A DNA stretch of 35,089 nucleotides, taken from positions 1 through 35,089 of the forward strand of contig JAKAZT010000009.1 in NCBI GenBank assembly GCA_021815695.1, in the 5' to 3' direction. This stretch comes from Pseudomonadota bacterium. Lineage in GTDB: Bacteria > Pseudomonadota > Gammaproteobacteria > Xanthomonadales > Rhodanobacteraceae. A program made the position numbers and the translations under genes. The notes beneath the pieces were generated by a model that did not search any database, was not told the origin of the DNA, and saw only the letters and a list, made by a program, of their open reading frames with translations. Within the stretch, counting starts at the first letter, position 1; each line of letters begins with the position of its first letter. Shown piece by piece: positions 27,843 to 35,089 of this stretch.

Positions 27843-28172
27843 TCAGCCGGCGCGCACGTCGCGCACGTCGCGCGCCTCGTCGCGATGGTGATCGGTGACC
27901 TTCTCCTTGTACTTGCGCAGCTGCGCAACCAGCTTGTCGACCAGCAGATCGACCGAGGCATACATGTCGCCGTCACTGGCCTCGGCGTGCAGGGTGCGCC
28001 CGGCCACGGCCAGCGTGCCCTCCGCGCGATGCACCAGCTTCTCCACCGACAGCACCACGCTGAGGCCGGTGACGTTGTCGAAGTGGCGCCCGAGGCGGTC
28101 GAGCTTGGACTGCACGTGATCGCGCAGCGCCGCGGTGACCTCGATCTGATGGCCGCTGATCTGGACCTGCAT
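27843..28172 (-). CDS. hpf: Ribosome hibernation promoting factor (HPF/YfiA family, short form)
   Basis: This 109-residue protein has the sigma-54 modulation/ribosome-binding fold: MQVQISGHQIEVTAALRDHVQSKLDRLGRHFDNVTGLSVVLSVEK, then DGDMYASVDLLVDKLVAQLRKYKEKVTDH. Such proteins bind the 30S decoding region and promote 100S dimers or inactive 70S ribosomes in stationary phase. It is the short form, without the long C-terminal dimerisation domain. A perfect AAGGAG 6 nt before the ATG fixes the start at 28172. A 110-bp gap after rpoN contains GC-rich near-palindromes and may hold a separate promoter. Confidence 0.95.
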   Translation of the reverse strand: MQVQISGHQIEVTAALRDHVQSKLDRLGRHFDNVTGLSVVLSVEKLVHRAEGTLAVAGRTLHAEASDGDMYASVDLLVDKLVAQLRKYKEKVTDHHRDEARDVRDVRAG

Positions 28173-28282
28173 GGTGATCTCCTTCGCTTGGAAACGGCGC
28201 CGCCGCAGCGGCGTGACGGGAGGCGGCCGGGCCGCTCCTGGAGTTGTGAACACGCGGACGTGAACCGGTTCCTCCACGCCGG

Positions 28283-29764
28283 TCAGCTGGCACGCTGGCG
28301 TTCAGACGAGCTGGGAATGCGCAGCGCCTCGCGGTACTTGGCCACGGTACGCCGCGCGACGTTGATGCCGCGCTGCTTGAGTTCCTCCGCCAGCGCCTGA
28401 TCCGACAGCGGCCGGCGCGCGTCCTCGGCGGCGACCAGCTTGCGCAACATCGCCTGGATCGCGGTCGCCGAGGCGCTGCCGCCGTCGTCGGTGCCGACAC
28501 CGCTGGAGAAGAAATACTTGAACTCGAAGGTGCCGCGCGGCGTGTGCAGATACTTGCGCGTGGTCACCCGCGAGATGGTCGACTCGTGCATGCCGACCTC
28601 CTCGGCGACCTCGCGCAGCACCAGCGGCCGCATCGCCTCGGGGCCGTAGTCGAGAAACGCGCTTTGCTGGCGCACGATCGCCTCGGCCACCTTGAGCAGG
28701 GTGTCGGCGCGCGCGCGCAGGCTCTTCAGCAGCCAGCGCGCCTCCTGCAGCTGGCCCTTCATGTAGGCGGCGTCGTCGCGGCGCGCGCGCGCGATCAGCG
28801 AACAATAATGCTGGTTGATCGCCAGCCGCGGCATGCTGCCGGCGGCCAGCGCCACCCGCCAGCGACCCTGGTCGCGGATCGCGTAGGCGTCGGGGGCGAC
28901 GTATTCGACCGCCGGCGCCGACAGCGTCGCGCCCGGGCGCGGATCCAGCGCGCGGATCAGCGCCGCCGCCTCGGCGACATCCTCGGGCTCGACGCGCAGG
29001 CGCCGCGCGATGCGCCCCAGATCCTGGCGCGCCAGCGTTTCCAGCTCATCGGCGACGATCCGCCGCGCCAGATCGCGCTGCGGCGTCGCGGCATCGAGCG
29101 CGTCGATCTGCACGCCCAGGCAGTCGCGCAGGTCCAGGCTGGCGATCCCGACCGGGTCCAGCCGCTGCAGGCGATGACGCACCGCCTCGATCTCGGCGCT
29201 CGCGATGCCGGCATCGAGCGCCGCCTGCACCGGCTCCAGTCCCTCGCGCAGGTAACCGTCGTCATCGAGCGCATCGACCACGGCCAGCGCGATGGCGCGA
29301 TCGCGCGCCGACAGCGGCAGCAGATTGACCTGCCACTGCAGGTGTTCGCGCAGGCCTTCGGGCGCCGCGTCCTGGGCCTCGGGGCGATCCTCGTCGTCGC
29401 CGGCGGCGCTGGCGCTGCCGTGGGCCCCGGGACCACCGAAATCGAGACCGTCCTCGTAACGCTCGGAAGGCTCCCAGGCTTCGCCGACCTCATCCGTCGC
29501 GGCCACCGCGGCCGGTTCGGCGGGAGCGTCGTAGGTGAACTCCTCCGCGGCGGGCAACGTGGCGACATCCTCCGGGTCGAGATCCTCCGCGGCGGCGGCC
29601 TCGTCCTGCTCGTCACCCAGCTCCAGCATCGGATTGGCTTCGGTCAGCTGCCGCAGTTCAGTCTCCAGCTCGGCGCGCGAAAGCTGCAGCAGGCGGATCG
29701 CCTGCTGCAACTGCGGCGTCAGCGCGAGCTGCTGGTTGAGACGAAGCTGGAGTCCGGGTTTCAT
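28283..29764 (-). CDS. rpoN: RNA polymerase sigma-54 factor
   Basis: Sigma-54 has 493 residues. The Gln/Leu-rich region I (LQLRLNQQLALTPQLQQAIRLLQLSRAELE, about 5-35), which is the contact for enhancer-binding activators, is followed by an acidic region II (about 50-125). The core-binding and HTH regions come next, and the RpoN box ARRTVAKYRE (about 470-479) recognises the -24 element. All hallmark parts are intact. It follows lptB with an 88-bp gap on the same strand and leads into hpf-ptsN, the usual order in proteobacteria. No convincing -24/-12 promoter was found in the window. Confidence 0.97.
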   Translation of the reverse strand: MKPGLQLRLNQQLALTPQLQQAIRLLQLSRAELETELRQLTEANPMLELGDEQDEAAAAEDLDPEDVATLPAAEEFTYDAPAEPAAVAATDEVGEAWEPSERYEDGLDFGGPGAHGSASAAGDDEDRPEAQDAAPEGLREHLQWQVNLLPLSARDRAIALAVVDALDDDGYLREGLEPVQAALDAGIASAEIEAVRHRLQRLDPVGIASLDLRDCLGVQIDALDAATPQRDLARRIVADELETLARQDLGRIARRLRVEPEDVAEAAALIRALDPRPGATLSAPAVEYVAPDAYAIRDQGRWRVALAAGSMPRLAINQHYCSLIARARRDDAAYMKGQLQEARWLLKSLRARADTLLKVAEAIVRQQSAFLDYGPEAMRPLVLREVAEEVGMHESTISRVTTRKYLHTPRGTFEFKYFFSSGVGTDDGGSASATAIQAMLRKLVAAEDARRPLSDQALAEELKQRGINVARRTVAKYREALRIPSSSERQRAS

Positions 29765-29852
29765 CGCGAACGGACGCCGAGGAGTGACGATTGCATCCTA
29801 ACCGTGGCCCGCGGCTCCGGCTAGTGTGGATGCGTGCCGCGTATCACGGCGT

Positions 29853-30572
29853 TTACAGGCGGAACTCGCGGCCCAGATAGACCTCGCGCACGCGCTCGTC
29901 GGCGAGGATGTGCGCCGGCGTGCCCTGGGCCAGCACCGCGCCCTCGTTGAGGATGTAGGCGTGATCGCAGATGCCCAGCGTCTCGCGCACGTTGTGGTCG
30001 GTGATCAGCACGCCGATGCCGCGCTCCTTGAGATGGCGCACGATGCGCTGGATCTCGCCGACCGAGATCGGATCGACGCCGGCAAAGGGCTCGTCGAGCA
30101 GCATGTAGCGCGGCCGCGCCGCCAGCGCGCGCGCGATCTCGACGCGACGGCGCTCGCCGCCGGACAGACTCTGCCCCTTCTGGTCCGCGAGATGGGCGAT
30201 CTTCAGCTCGTCGAGCAGCGATTCCAGCTCGGTCTCGCGCTGGCGCGCGGCCAGCCCGGGGCGCAGTTCGAGCACGGCGAGGATGTTGTCGGCCACGCTC
30301 AGGCGGCGGAACACCGACGGCTCCTGCGGCAGGTAGCCGATGCCGAGCCGTGCGCGCGCATGCATCGGCAGACCGGTGATGTCGCGGTTGTCGAGCTTGA
30401 TGAAACCGGCGTCGGCGGCGATCAGTCCGACCACGATGTAGAAGCAGGTGGTCTTGCCGGCGCCGTTGGGACCGAGCAGGCCGACCACCTCGCCCTCGCG
30501 CACGGCGAAGGCGAAGTCACGCACCACCTCGCGCCCGCGAAAGCGCTTTTTCAGGCCGGCGGCGCTGAGCAT
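29853..30572 (-). CDS. lptB: LPS export ABC transporter ATP-binding protein
   Basis: This 239-residue cytoplasmic ATPase drives the LptB2FGC extractor, which lifts LPS out of the inner membrane. It has Walker [10 protein letters not shown] (34-42), the Q-loop in [12 protein letters not shown], the LSGGERRR signature, Walker [13 protein letters not shown] and the switch His in LITDHN. The ATG at 30572 follows the lptA stop after a single base. An upstream ATG inside lptA is rejected. It is part of the kdsD-kdsC-lptC-lptA-lptB run. Confidence 0.97.
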   Translation of the reverse strand: MLSAAGLKKRFRGREVVRDFAFAVREGEVVGLLGPNGAGKTTCFYIVVGLIAADAGFIKLDNRDITGLPMHARARLGIGYLPQEPSVFRRLSVADNILAVLELRPGLAARQRETELESLLDELKIAHLADQKGQSLSGGERRRVEIARALAARPRYMLLDEPFAGVDPISVGEIQRIVRHLKERGIGVLITDHNVRETLGICDHAYILNEGAVLAQGTPAHILADERVREVYLGREFRL

Positions 30573-30573
30573 G

Positions 30574-31179
30574 TCAGCGCGATCCGCCGCCCGGCCTGCC
30601 ACTGCTGGCCGCGGGCGCGGGCGTCTTGCCGGCGGCTGCCGCGGCCGCGGGTTTCTTCGGTCGCGGCTGGAAGGTCACGTGCACCTCGCCGCCGGCGGCG
30701 CTCTCGCCCTGCATCGCGCCGGTCCGGGTGTCATAGACCAGCCGCTCGCCCTGGAAGCTGCCGTGGCCCGGCTGCACCACCTGTGCACCACCGGTCAGGA
30801 TCACGGTGTCGGTGTCCGGCGTGTAGTCGATGCGCTGCGCCTGCGCCTGCATCGTGCTGCCGTCGTCCTGCCGCTGGCTGAGGTGCGCGGGCGTGCCCTC
30901 GAGCACCACGCGGGTGATCTTGTTGTCGGCGTTGGTGTAGGCCGTGGCCTGCGCGGCGTCGCCCTTGAGGCTGCCCTGCGAGAGCGTCACGTTGCCCATG
31001 AAGCGCGACACGCCGGGATCCTTGACCGCCGTGAAGTGCTGCGCATTGATGTTCAGCGGTTGCTGACGGTCGCTCTGCAGGGCCACCGCCGGCAGCGCCA
31101 ACGCCGAAAGCGCAAGGCCCCATGCCAACGCCTCAATGCGGCGGCGGCGAACGCTGCGGCTGGAACGTGGCGTGGACAT
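30574..31179 (-). CDS. lptA: LPS transport periplasmic bridge protein LptA
   Basis: This 201-residue LptA/OstA-domain protein has an N-terminal signal peptide (basic [12 protein letters not shown], then [17 protein letters not shown]). The domain contains [33 protein letters not shown] and [21 protein letters not shown], giving the beta-jellyroll that bridges LptC and LptD across the periplasm. The C-terminus is a Lys/Pro/Ala/Gly-rich tail. Its start overlaps the lptC 3' end by 47 nt, an unusually long overlap that implies coupling, unless a later start is used. None is better, because the signal peptide needs this N-terminus. Confidence 0.94.
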   Translation of the reverse strand: MSTPRSSRSVRRRRIEALAWGLALSALALPAVALQSDRQQPLNINAQHFTAVKDPGVSRFMGNVTLSQGSLKGDAAQATAYTNADNKITRVVLEGTPAHLSQRQDDGSTMQAQAQRIDYTPDTDTVILTGGAQVVQPGHGSFQGERLVYDTRTGAMQGESAAGGEVHVTFQPRPKKPAAAAAAGKTPAPAASSGRPGGGSR

Positions 31180-31714
31180 CGGCGAGCAGCTCCAGTTGAT
31201 GGGTGTCGGTGGCGGCGGTGAAGCCGACGCCGCGCAGTGTAGCGTCGGGTTGCTGAATCACGGTCGGCGCCGCGCTGGCCATGCGGTGCTGGTTGGGCCA
31301 GGCGGTGACGTTGGCGGTGTCCACGGTCAGCGCCGGCGCCGCCGCGCCCGCGGGACGCTCGAGATGCACGCGGCCGTTGAGCTTCATCAGGCTGCCGTCG
31401 GCGTTGACCCAGCCGTACTGGGCGCGGCCGGTCCACGCCGGACCCTTCGCGGCGGGCAGGCTGAACACCGGTGCGTTGAGGTACAGCGAGTCGTCGCCCT
31501 CGCGGCGATCGAGCTGCGGCGCGCTCAGGGTGAAGCTGGGACGGCCGTCGGGGCCCAGCGCCAGCAGACGAAAGTCGCGCAGCGTGTAACCCGAGCGCGG
31601 CGGGCCGACGAAGCTGTCGGCGGCCGGCGGCGGCGTCAGCCACCACAGCAGCAACTGACTGGCGCCGGCGGCCAGCGCCAGCAGCGCGATCGTCAGCAGC
31701 AGACGGCGCGGCAT
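31133..31714 (-). CDS. lptC: LPS export system protein LptC
   Basis: This 193-residue bitopic inner-membrane protein has one N-terminal membrane anchor (about 4-27, LLLTIALLALAAGASQLLLWWL). A periplasmic LptC/YrbK domain follows, with YTLRDFRLLALGPDGRPSFTLSAPQLDRREGDDSLYLNAPVF and later VTAWPNQHRMAS. It receives LPS from LptFG and passes it to LptA. The ATG at 31714 overlaps the kdsC stop by one base (TGATG); a GTG directly before it is an alternative first codon. Sequence identity across LptC proteins is low, but position and layout are decisive. Confidence 0.93.
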   Translation of the reverse strand: MPRRLLLTIALLALAAGASQLLLWWLTPPPAADSFVGPPRSGYTLRDFRLLALGPDGRPSFTLSAPQLDRREGDDSLYLNAPVFSLPAAKGPAWTGRAQYGWVNADGSLMKLNGRVHLERPAGAAAPALTVDTANVTAWPNQHRMASAAPTVIQQPDATLRGVGFTAATDTHQLELLADVHATFQPQRSPPPH

Positions 31715-32262
31715 CACGGCGTGCGCCCGGCGACGGCATCGAGATGTCCCTGTGCGGCCAGCAGCAGGTCGCAGACCTCGCGCACGGCACCGCGGCCACC
31801 GCCGCGGCGGGTCTGCCAGTGCGCCGCCGCGGCCAGCGCCGGATGCGCATCGGCCACCGCCAGCGCCAGACCGCAGGCGTCCATCGCGCCGCGGTCGGCG
31901 ATGTCATCGCCGACCATCGCGCACTGCGCCGGCTGCAGGCCCAGCGCGGCGGCCAGATCGAGCAGGCAGGCGCGTTTGTCGCGCTGGCCCTGGTAGACGT
32001 GGACGATGCCCAGCTCATCGGCGCGCAGGCTGACCGCGTGGCTGACTCGCGCGCTGATGATCGCGACCTCGATCGCGTGCGCGCGCAGCAGCTTCAGGCC
32101 GTGACCGTCGTGCACGTGGAAGGACTTCAATTCGCGCCCGTCCTCGCCGTAGCACAGACGCCCGTCGGTCAGCGTGCCGTCGACGTCGAACGCGACGAGG
32201 CGCACGCCGGCCGCGCGCGCGACGATCGCGGCGGGTACTGCGGCCAGCACGTCCCAGGCCAT
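31714..32262 (-). CDS. kdsC: 3-deoxy-D-manno-octulosonate-8-phosphate phosphatase
   Basis: This 182-residue HAD-superfamily phosphatase, without a cap domain, removes phosphate from Kdo-8-phosphate in LPS inner-core synthesis. The nucleophile motif is FDVDGTLTDGRL (Asp26, Asp28), motif II is IISAR, and the C-terminal acidic motif is MVGDDIADRGAM. The start at 32262 follows the kdsD stop after one base. It forms a coupled pair with kdsD, as in E. coli. Confidence 0.96.
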   Translation of the reverse strand: MAWDVLAAVPAAIVARAAGVRLVAFDVDGTLTDGRLCYGEDGRELKSFHVHDGHGLKLLRAHAIEVAIISARVSHAVSLRADELGIVHVYQGQRDKRACLLDLAAALGLQPAQCAMVGDDIADRGAMDACGLALAVADAHPALAAAAHWQTRRGGGRGAVREVCDLLLAAQGHLDAVAGRTP

Positions 32263-32263
32263 C

Positions 32264-33274
32264 TCAGACCACCCGCGCGCGCAGCAGGTCATGGATGTTC
32301 AGCGCGCCGACCAGACGGCCGTCGGCGGCGGTCACCAGCAGGGCGTGGATCTTGTGCGTTTCCATGATCTGCGCGGCCTCGGCGGCCAGGCGTCCGGGCC
32401 CGATCGTCTTCGGCCGGCGGGTCATCAGGTCGCTCACCCGCGCCTGCCGCGGATCGACGCCGGGATCGTCCAGCGCGCGGCGCAGGTCGCCGTCGGTGAA
32501 CACGCCCAGCAGCTGCTGCCGCGCATCGACGATCGCGGTCATGCCCAGACCCTTGCGGCCCATCTCCAGCAGCGCGTCCATCAGACTGGCCTCGGCGCCG
32601 ACCACCGGCACCGCGGCGCCGCGGTGCATCACGTCCTCGATGCGCAGCAGCAGGCGCCGGCCGAGGCTGCCGGCCGGATGCGACAGGGCAAAATCCTCGG
32701 CGGTGAAGCCGCGCGCCTCCAGCAGCGCGATCGCCAGCGCATCGCCCAGCACCAGCGCCACCGTGGTGCTGGTAGTCGGCGCCAGTCCCAGCGGGCAGGC
32801 CTCGCTGGCGATGCTGCCGTCCAGATGCACGTCGGCCTCGCGGGCCAGCGCCGAGGTCGGCCTGCCGGTGATCGCGATCAGCGGAATGCCCTGGCGCCTG
32901 ATCGGCGGCAGGATCGTCAGCAGCTCCTCCGTCTCCCCGGAGTAGGACAGCGCAAGCACCACGTCGCGCGCCGTGATCATGCCGAGGTCGCCGTGACTGG
33001 CCTCGCCCGGATGGACGAAAAACGCCGGCGTGCCGGTGGAGGCCAGGGTGGCGGCGATCTTGCGCGCGATGTGCCCGGACTTGCCCATGCCCGACACCAC
33101 CACCCGCCCGCTGCAGGCGAAGATCAGGCTGCAGGCGCTGACGAAGGCGGCATCCACGCGCGGCTCCAGCGCATGCAGCGCGGCGGCTTCGCTGGCGATC
33201 ACCGCGCGCGCGCTGCGCACCAGCGCTTCGGCGTCGAACGGCGGCGTAACGGCAGGGGCGGTGCTCGGGTTCAT
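32264..33274 (-). CDS. kdsD: D-arabinose-5-phosphate isomerase
   Basis: This 336-residue sugar-phosphate isomerase converts ribulose-5-phosphate to arabinose-5-phosphate, the first step to Kdo. A SIS domain (about 45-180) carries VVVSGMGKSGHIARKIAATLASTGTPAFFVHPGEASHGDLG, followed by two CBS domains (about 210-330). The end is ALNIHDLLRARVV, matching the family. The ATG at 33274 (MNPSTAPAV) was selected. The Shine-Dalgarno is poor, and in-frame ATGs 14 and 16 codons upstream exist. It is the first gene of the leftward LPS/rpoN/PTS array and is divergent from ibaG over 111 bp. Confidence 0.95.
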   Translation of the reverse strand: MNPSTAPAVTPPFDAEALVRSARAVIASEAAALHALEPRVDAAFVSACSLIFACSGRVVVSGMGKSGHIARKIAATLASTGTPAFFVHPGEASHGDLGMITARDVVLALSYSGETEELLTILPPIRRQGIPLIAITGRPTSALAREADVHLDGSIASEACPLGLAPTTSTTVALVLGDALAIALLEARGFTAEDFALSHPAGSLGRRLLLRIEDVMHRGAAVPVVGAEASLMDALLEMGRKGLGMTAIVDARQQLLGVFTDGDLRRALDDPGVDPRQARVSDLMTRRPKTIGPGRLAAEAAQIMETHKIHALLVTAADGRLVGALNIHDLLRARVV

Positions 33275-33315
33275 CGGCGGCGGCAGGATGCCATTCCGGC
33301 GCCCCGCCAATTCCA

Positions 33316-33343
33316 TTAACATGACCGATTGCCATTCTATCCT
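33316..33343 (+). promoter_or_regulatory. Candidate sigma-70 promoter of ibaG-murA
   Basis: TTAACA (33316-33321) and TATCCT (33338-33343) with a 16-bp spacer lie 43 bp before the ibaG ATG. This is a reasonable match to -35/-10 consensus and the most A/T-rich patch of the divergent kdsD/ibaG gap. Confidence 0.5.
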
Positions 33344-33385
33344 GAGCGCACACGCAGGCCGTGAGCCTGCCCGCCGCCGAGAACC

Positions 33386-33628
33386 ATGGACCCATCCCGC
33401 ATCAAGAGCCTGATCGAACAGGGTCTGCCCGGCGCACGCGTCGAGGTGGACGGAGCCGACGGTGTGCATTTCGAGGCGCGCGTGGTCTGCGCCGCCTTCG
33501 CCGGCAAACTGCCGCTGGCGCGCCACCGGATGGTCTACGCCACGCTGGGCGCGCTGATGGGCAACGAGATCCATGCCCTGGCGCTGAAAACCCGGACCCC
33601 CGACGAAGCCGCGCGCGGCCGAGGATAA
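33386..33628 (+). CDS. ibaG: BolA-family protein (IbaG-like)
   Basis: This 80-residue BolA-fold protein has IKSLIEQGLPGARVEVDGADGVHFEARVV, with the conserved His-Phe pair, and HRMVYATLGALMGNEIHALALKTRTPDE, with the family C-terminal NxIHALxLKTxTP block. Its location directly before murA matches E. coli ibaG-murA and supports IbaG over BolA. These proteins partner with monothiol glutaredoxins in Fe-S or acid-stress functions, and grxD is present in this window. Its stop is followed two bases later by an ATG that starts a duplicated murA 5' fragment, not by murA itself. Confidence 0.93.
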   Translation: MDPSRIKSLIEQGLPGARVEVDGADGVHFEARVVCAAFAGKLPLARHRMVYATLGALMGNEIHALALKTRTPDEAARGRG

Positions 33629-35026
<1,398 letters not shown>

Positions 35027-35089
35027 GCAACGCGAGGGACCCGGCGGACGACGCGCGCCCTGCTGCCGGGGCGGCCACGGCGACCCTGC

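Noticed and set aside
28284-28299. TGGCACG-like -24 element near the rpoN 3' end
   Set aside because: The spacing and -12 part (CGTT rather than TTGC) do not fit sigma-54 consensus, and it lies in coding sequence.
35027-35089. Start of a further gene after murA
   Set aside because: Only 63 bases remain, with no clear ribosome-binding site or recognisable N-terminus, so nothing can be called.

Overview
The window is a GC-rich (roughly two-thirds G+C by eye) stretch of gammaproteobacterial chromosome. Gene content and order point to the Lysobacterales (Xanthomonadales), most plausibly a Rhodanobacteraceae-like genus. The main clues are the run kdsD-kdsC-lptC-lptA-lptB-rpoN-hpf-ptsN-hprK-rapZ-EIIA(Man)-ptsH-ptsI, an Oar-type TonB-dependent receptor, a small SET-domain protein and an EF-G-like GTPase. 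The taxonomic placement is inferred from recognised families; no database search was possible.

Left part (1-10,250): uvrB (DNA repair) is divergent from an orphan FimT/GspH-type prepilin. Then come a tRNA-Asn, the nucleotide nucleosidase ppnN and a 1073-residue Oar-like outer-membrane receptor closed by a textbook terminator. Upstream of it lie a MarC-type membrane protein, a YciK-like SDR that has lost its catalytic serine, and the monothiol glutaredoxin grxD, whose stop overlaps the SDR start.

Middle part (10,250-24,700): sodB, a SET-domain methyltransferase and a GT9 glycosyltransferase run rightward. A GreB-like factor and an EF-G-like GTPase run leftward as a pair. Two tandem glycine-zipper envelope proteins and a one-TM proline-rich protein follow. 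A repeat-rich gap precedes a two-subunit Tat-exported molybdenum hydroxylase and a YeiH-type transporter, which is divergent from its LysR-type regulator.

Right part (22,974-35,026): a long leftward array links LPS (Kdo synthesis and Lpt transport), sigma-54, ribosome hibernation and a regulatory PTS. The PTS comprises EI, HPr with both His15 and Ser46, HPr kinase, EIIA-Ntr and EIIA-Man, and no transporter subunit is visible. Divergent from it are ibaG/bolA and murA.

No new defence system, prophage, IS or CRISPR array is visible. The most unusual structure is a second copy of the murA start between ibaG and murA. Its first ten codons encode the same ten residues as MurA, with four differences that are all synonymous, and it is followed by a two-hairpin insert. 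A hairpin closely related to the second of these lies downstream of sodB, which suggests a REP-like family. Other items worth checking are the degenerate SDR, the altered Gre and EF-G-like active sites, an internal lipobox-like start in the proline-rich protein, a perfect hairpin inside the start of ptsN, and the repeat cluster at 17.7-17.95 kb.
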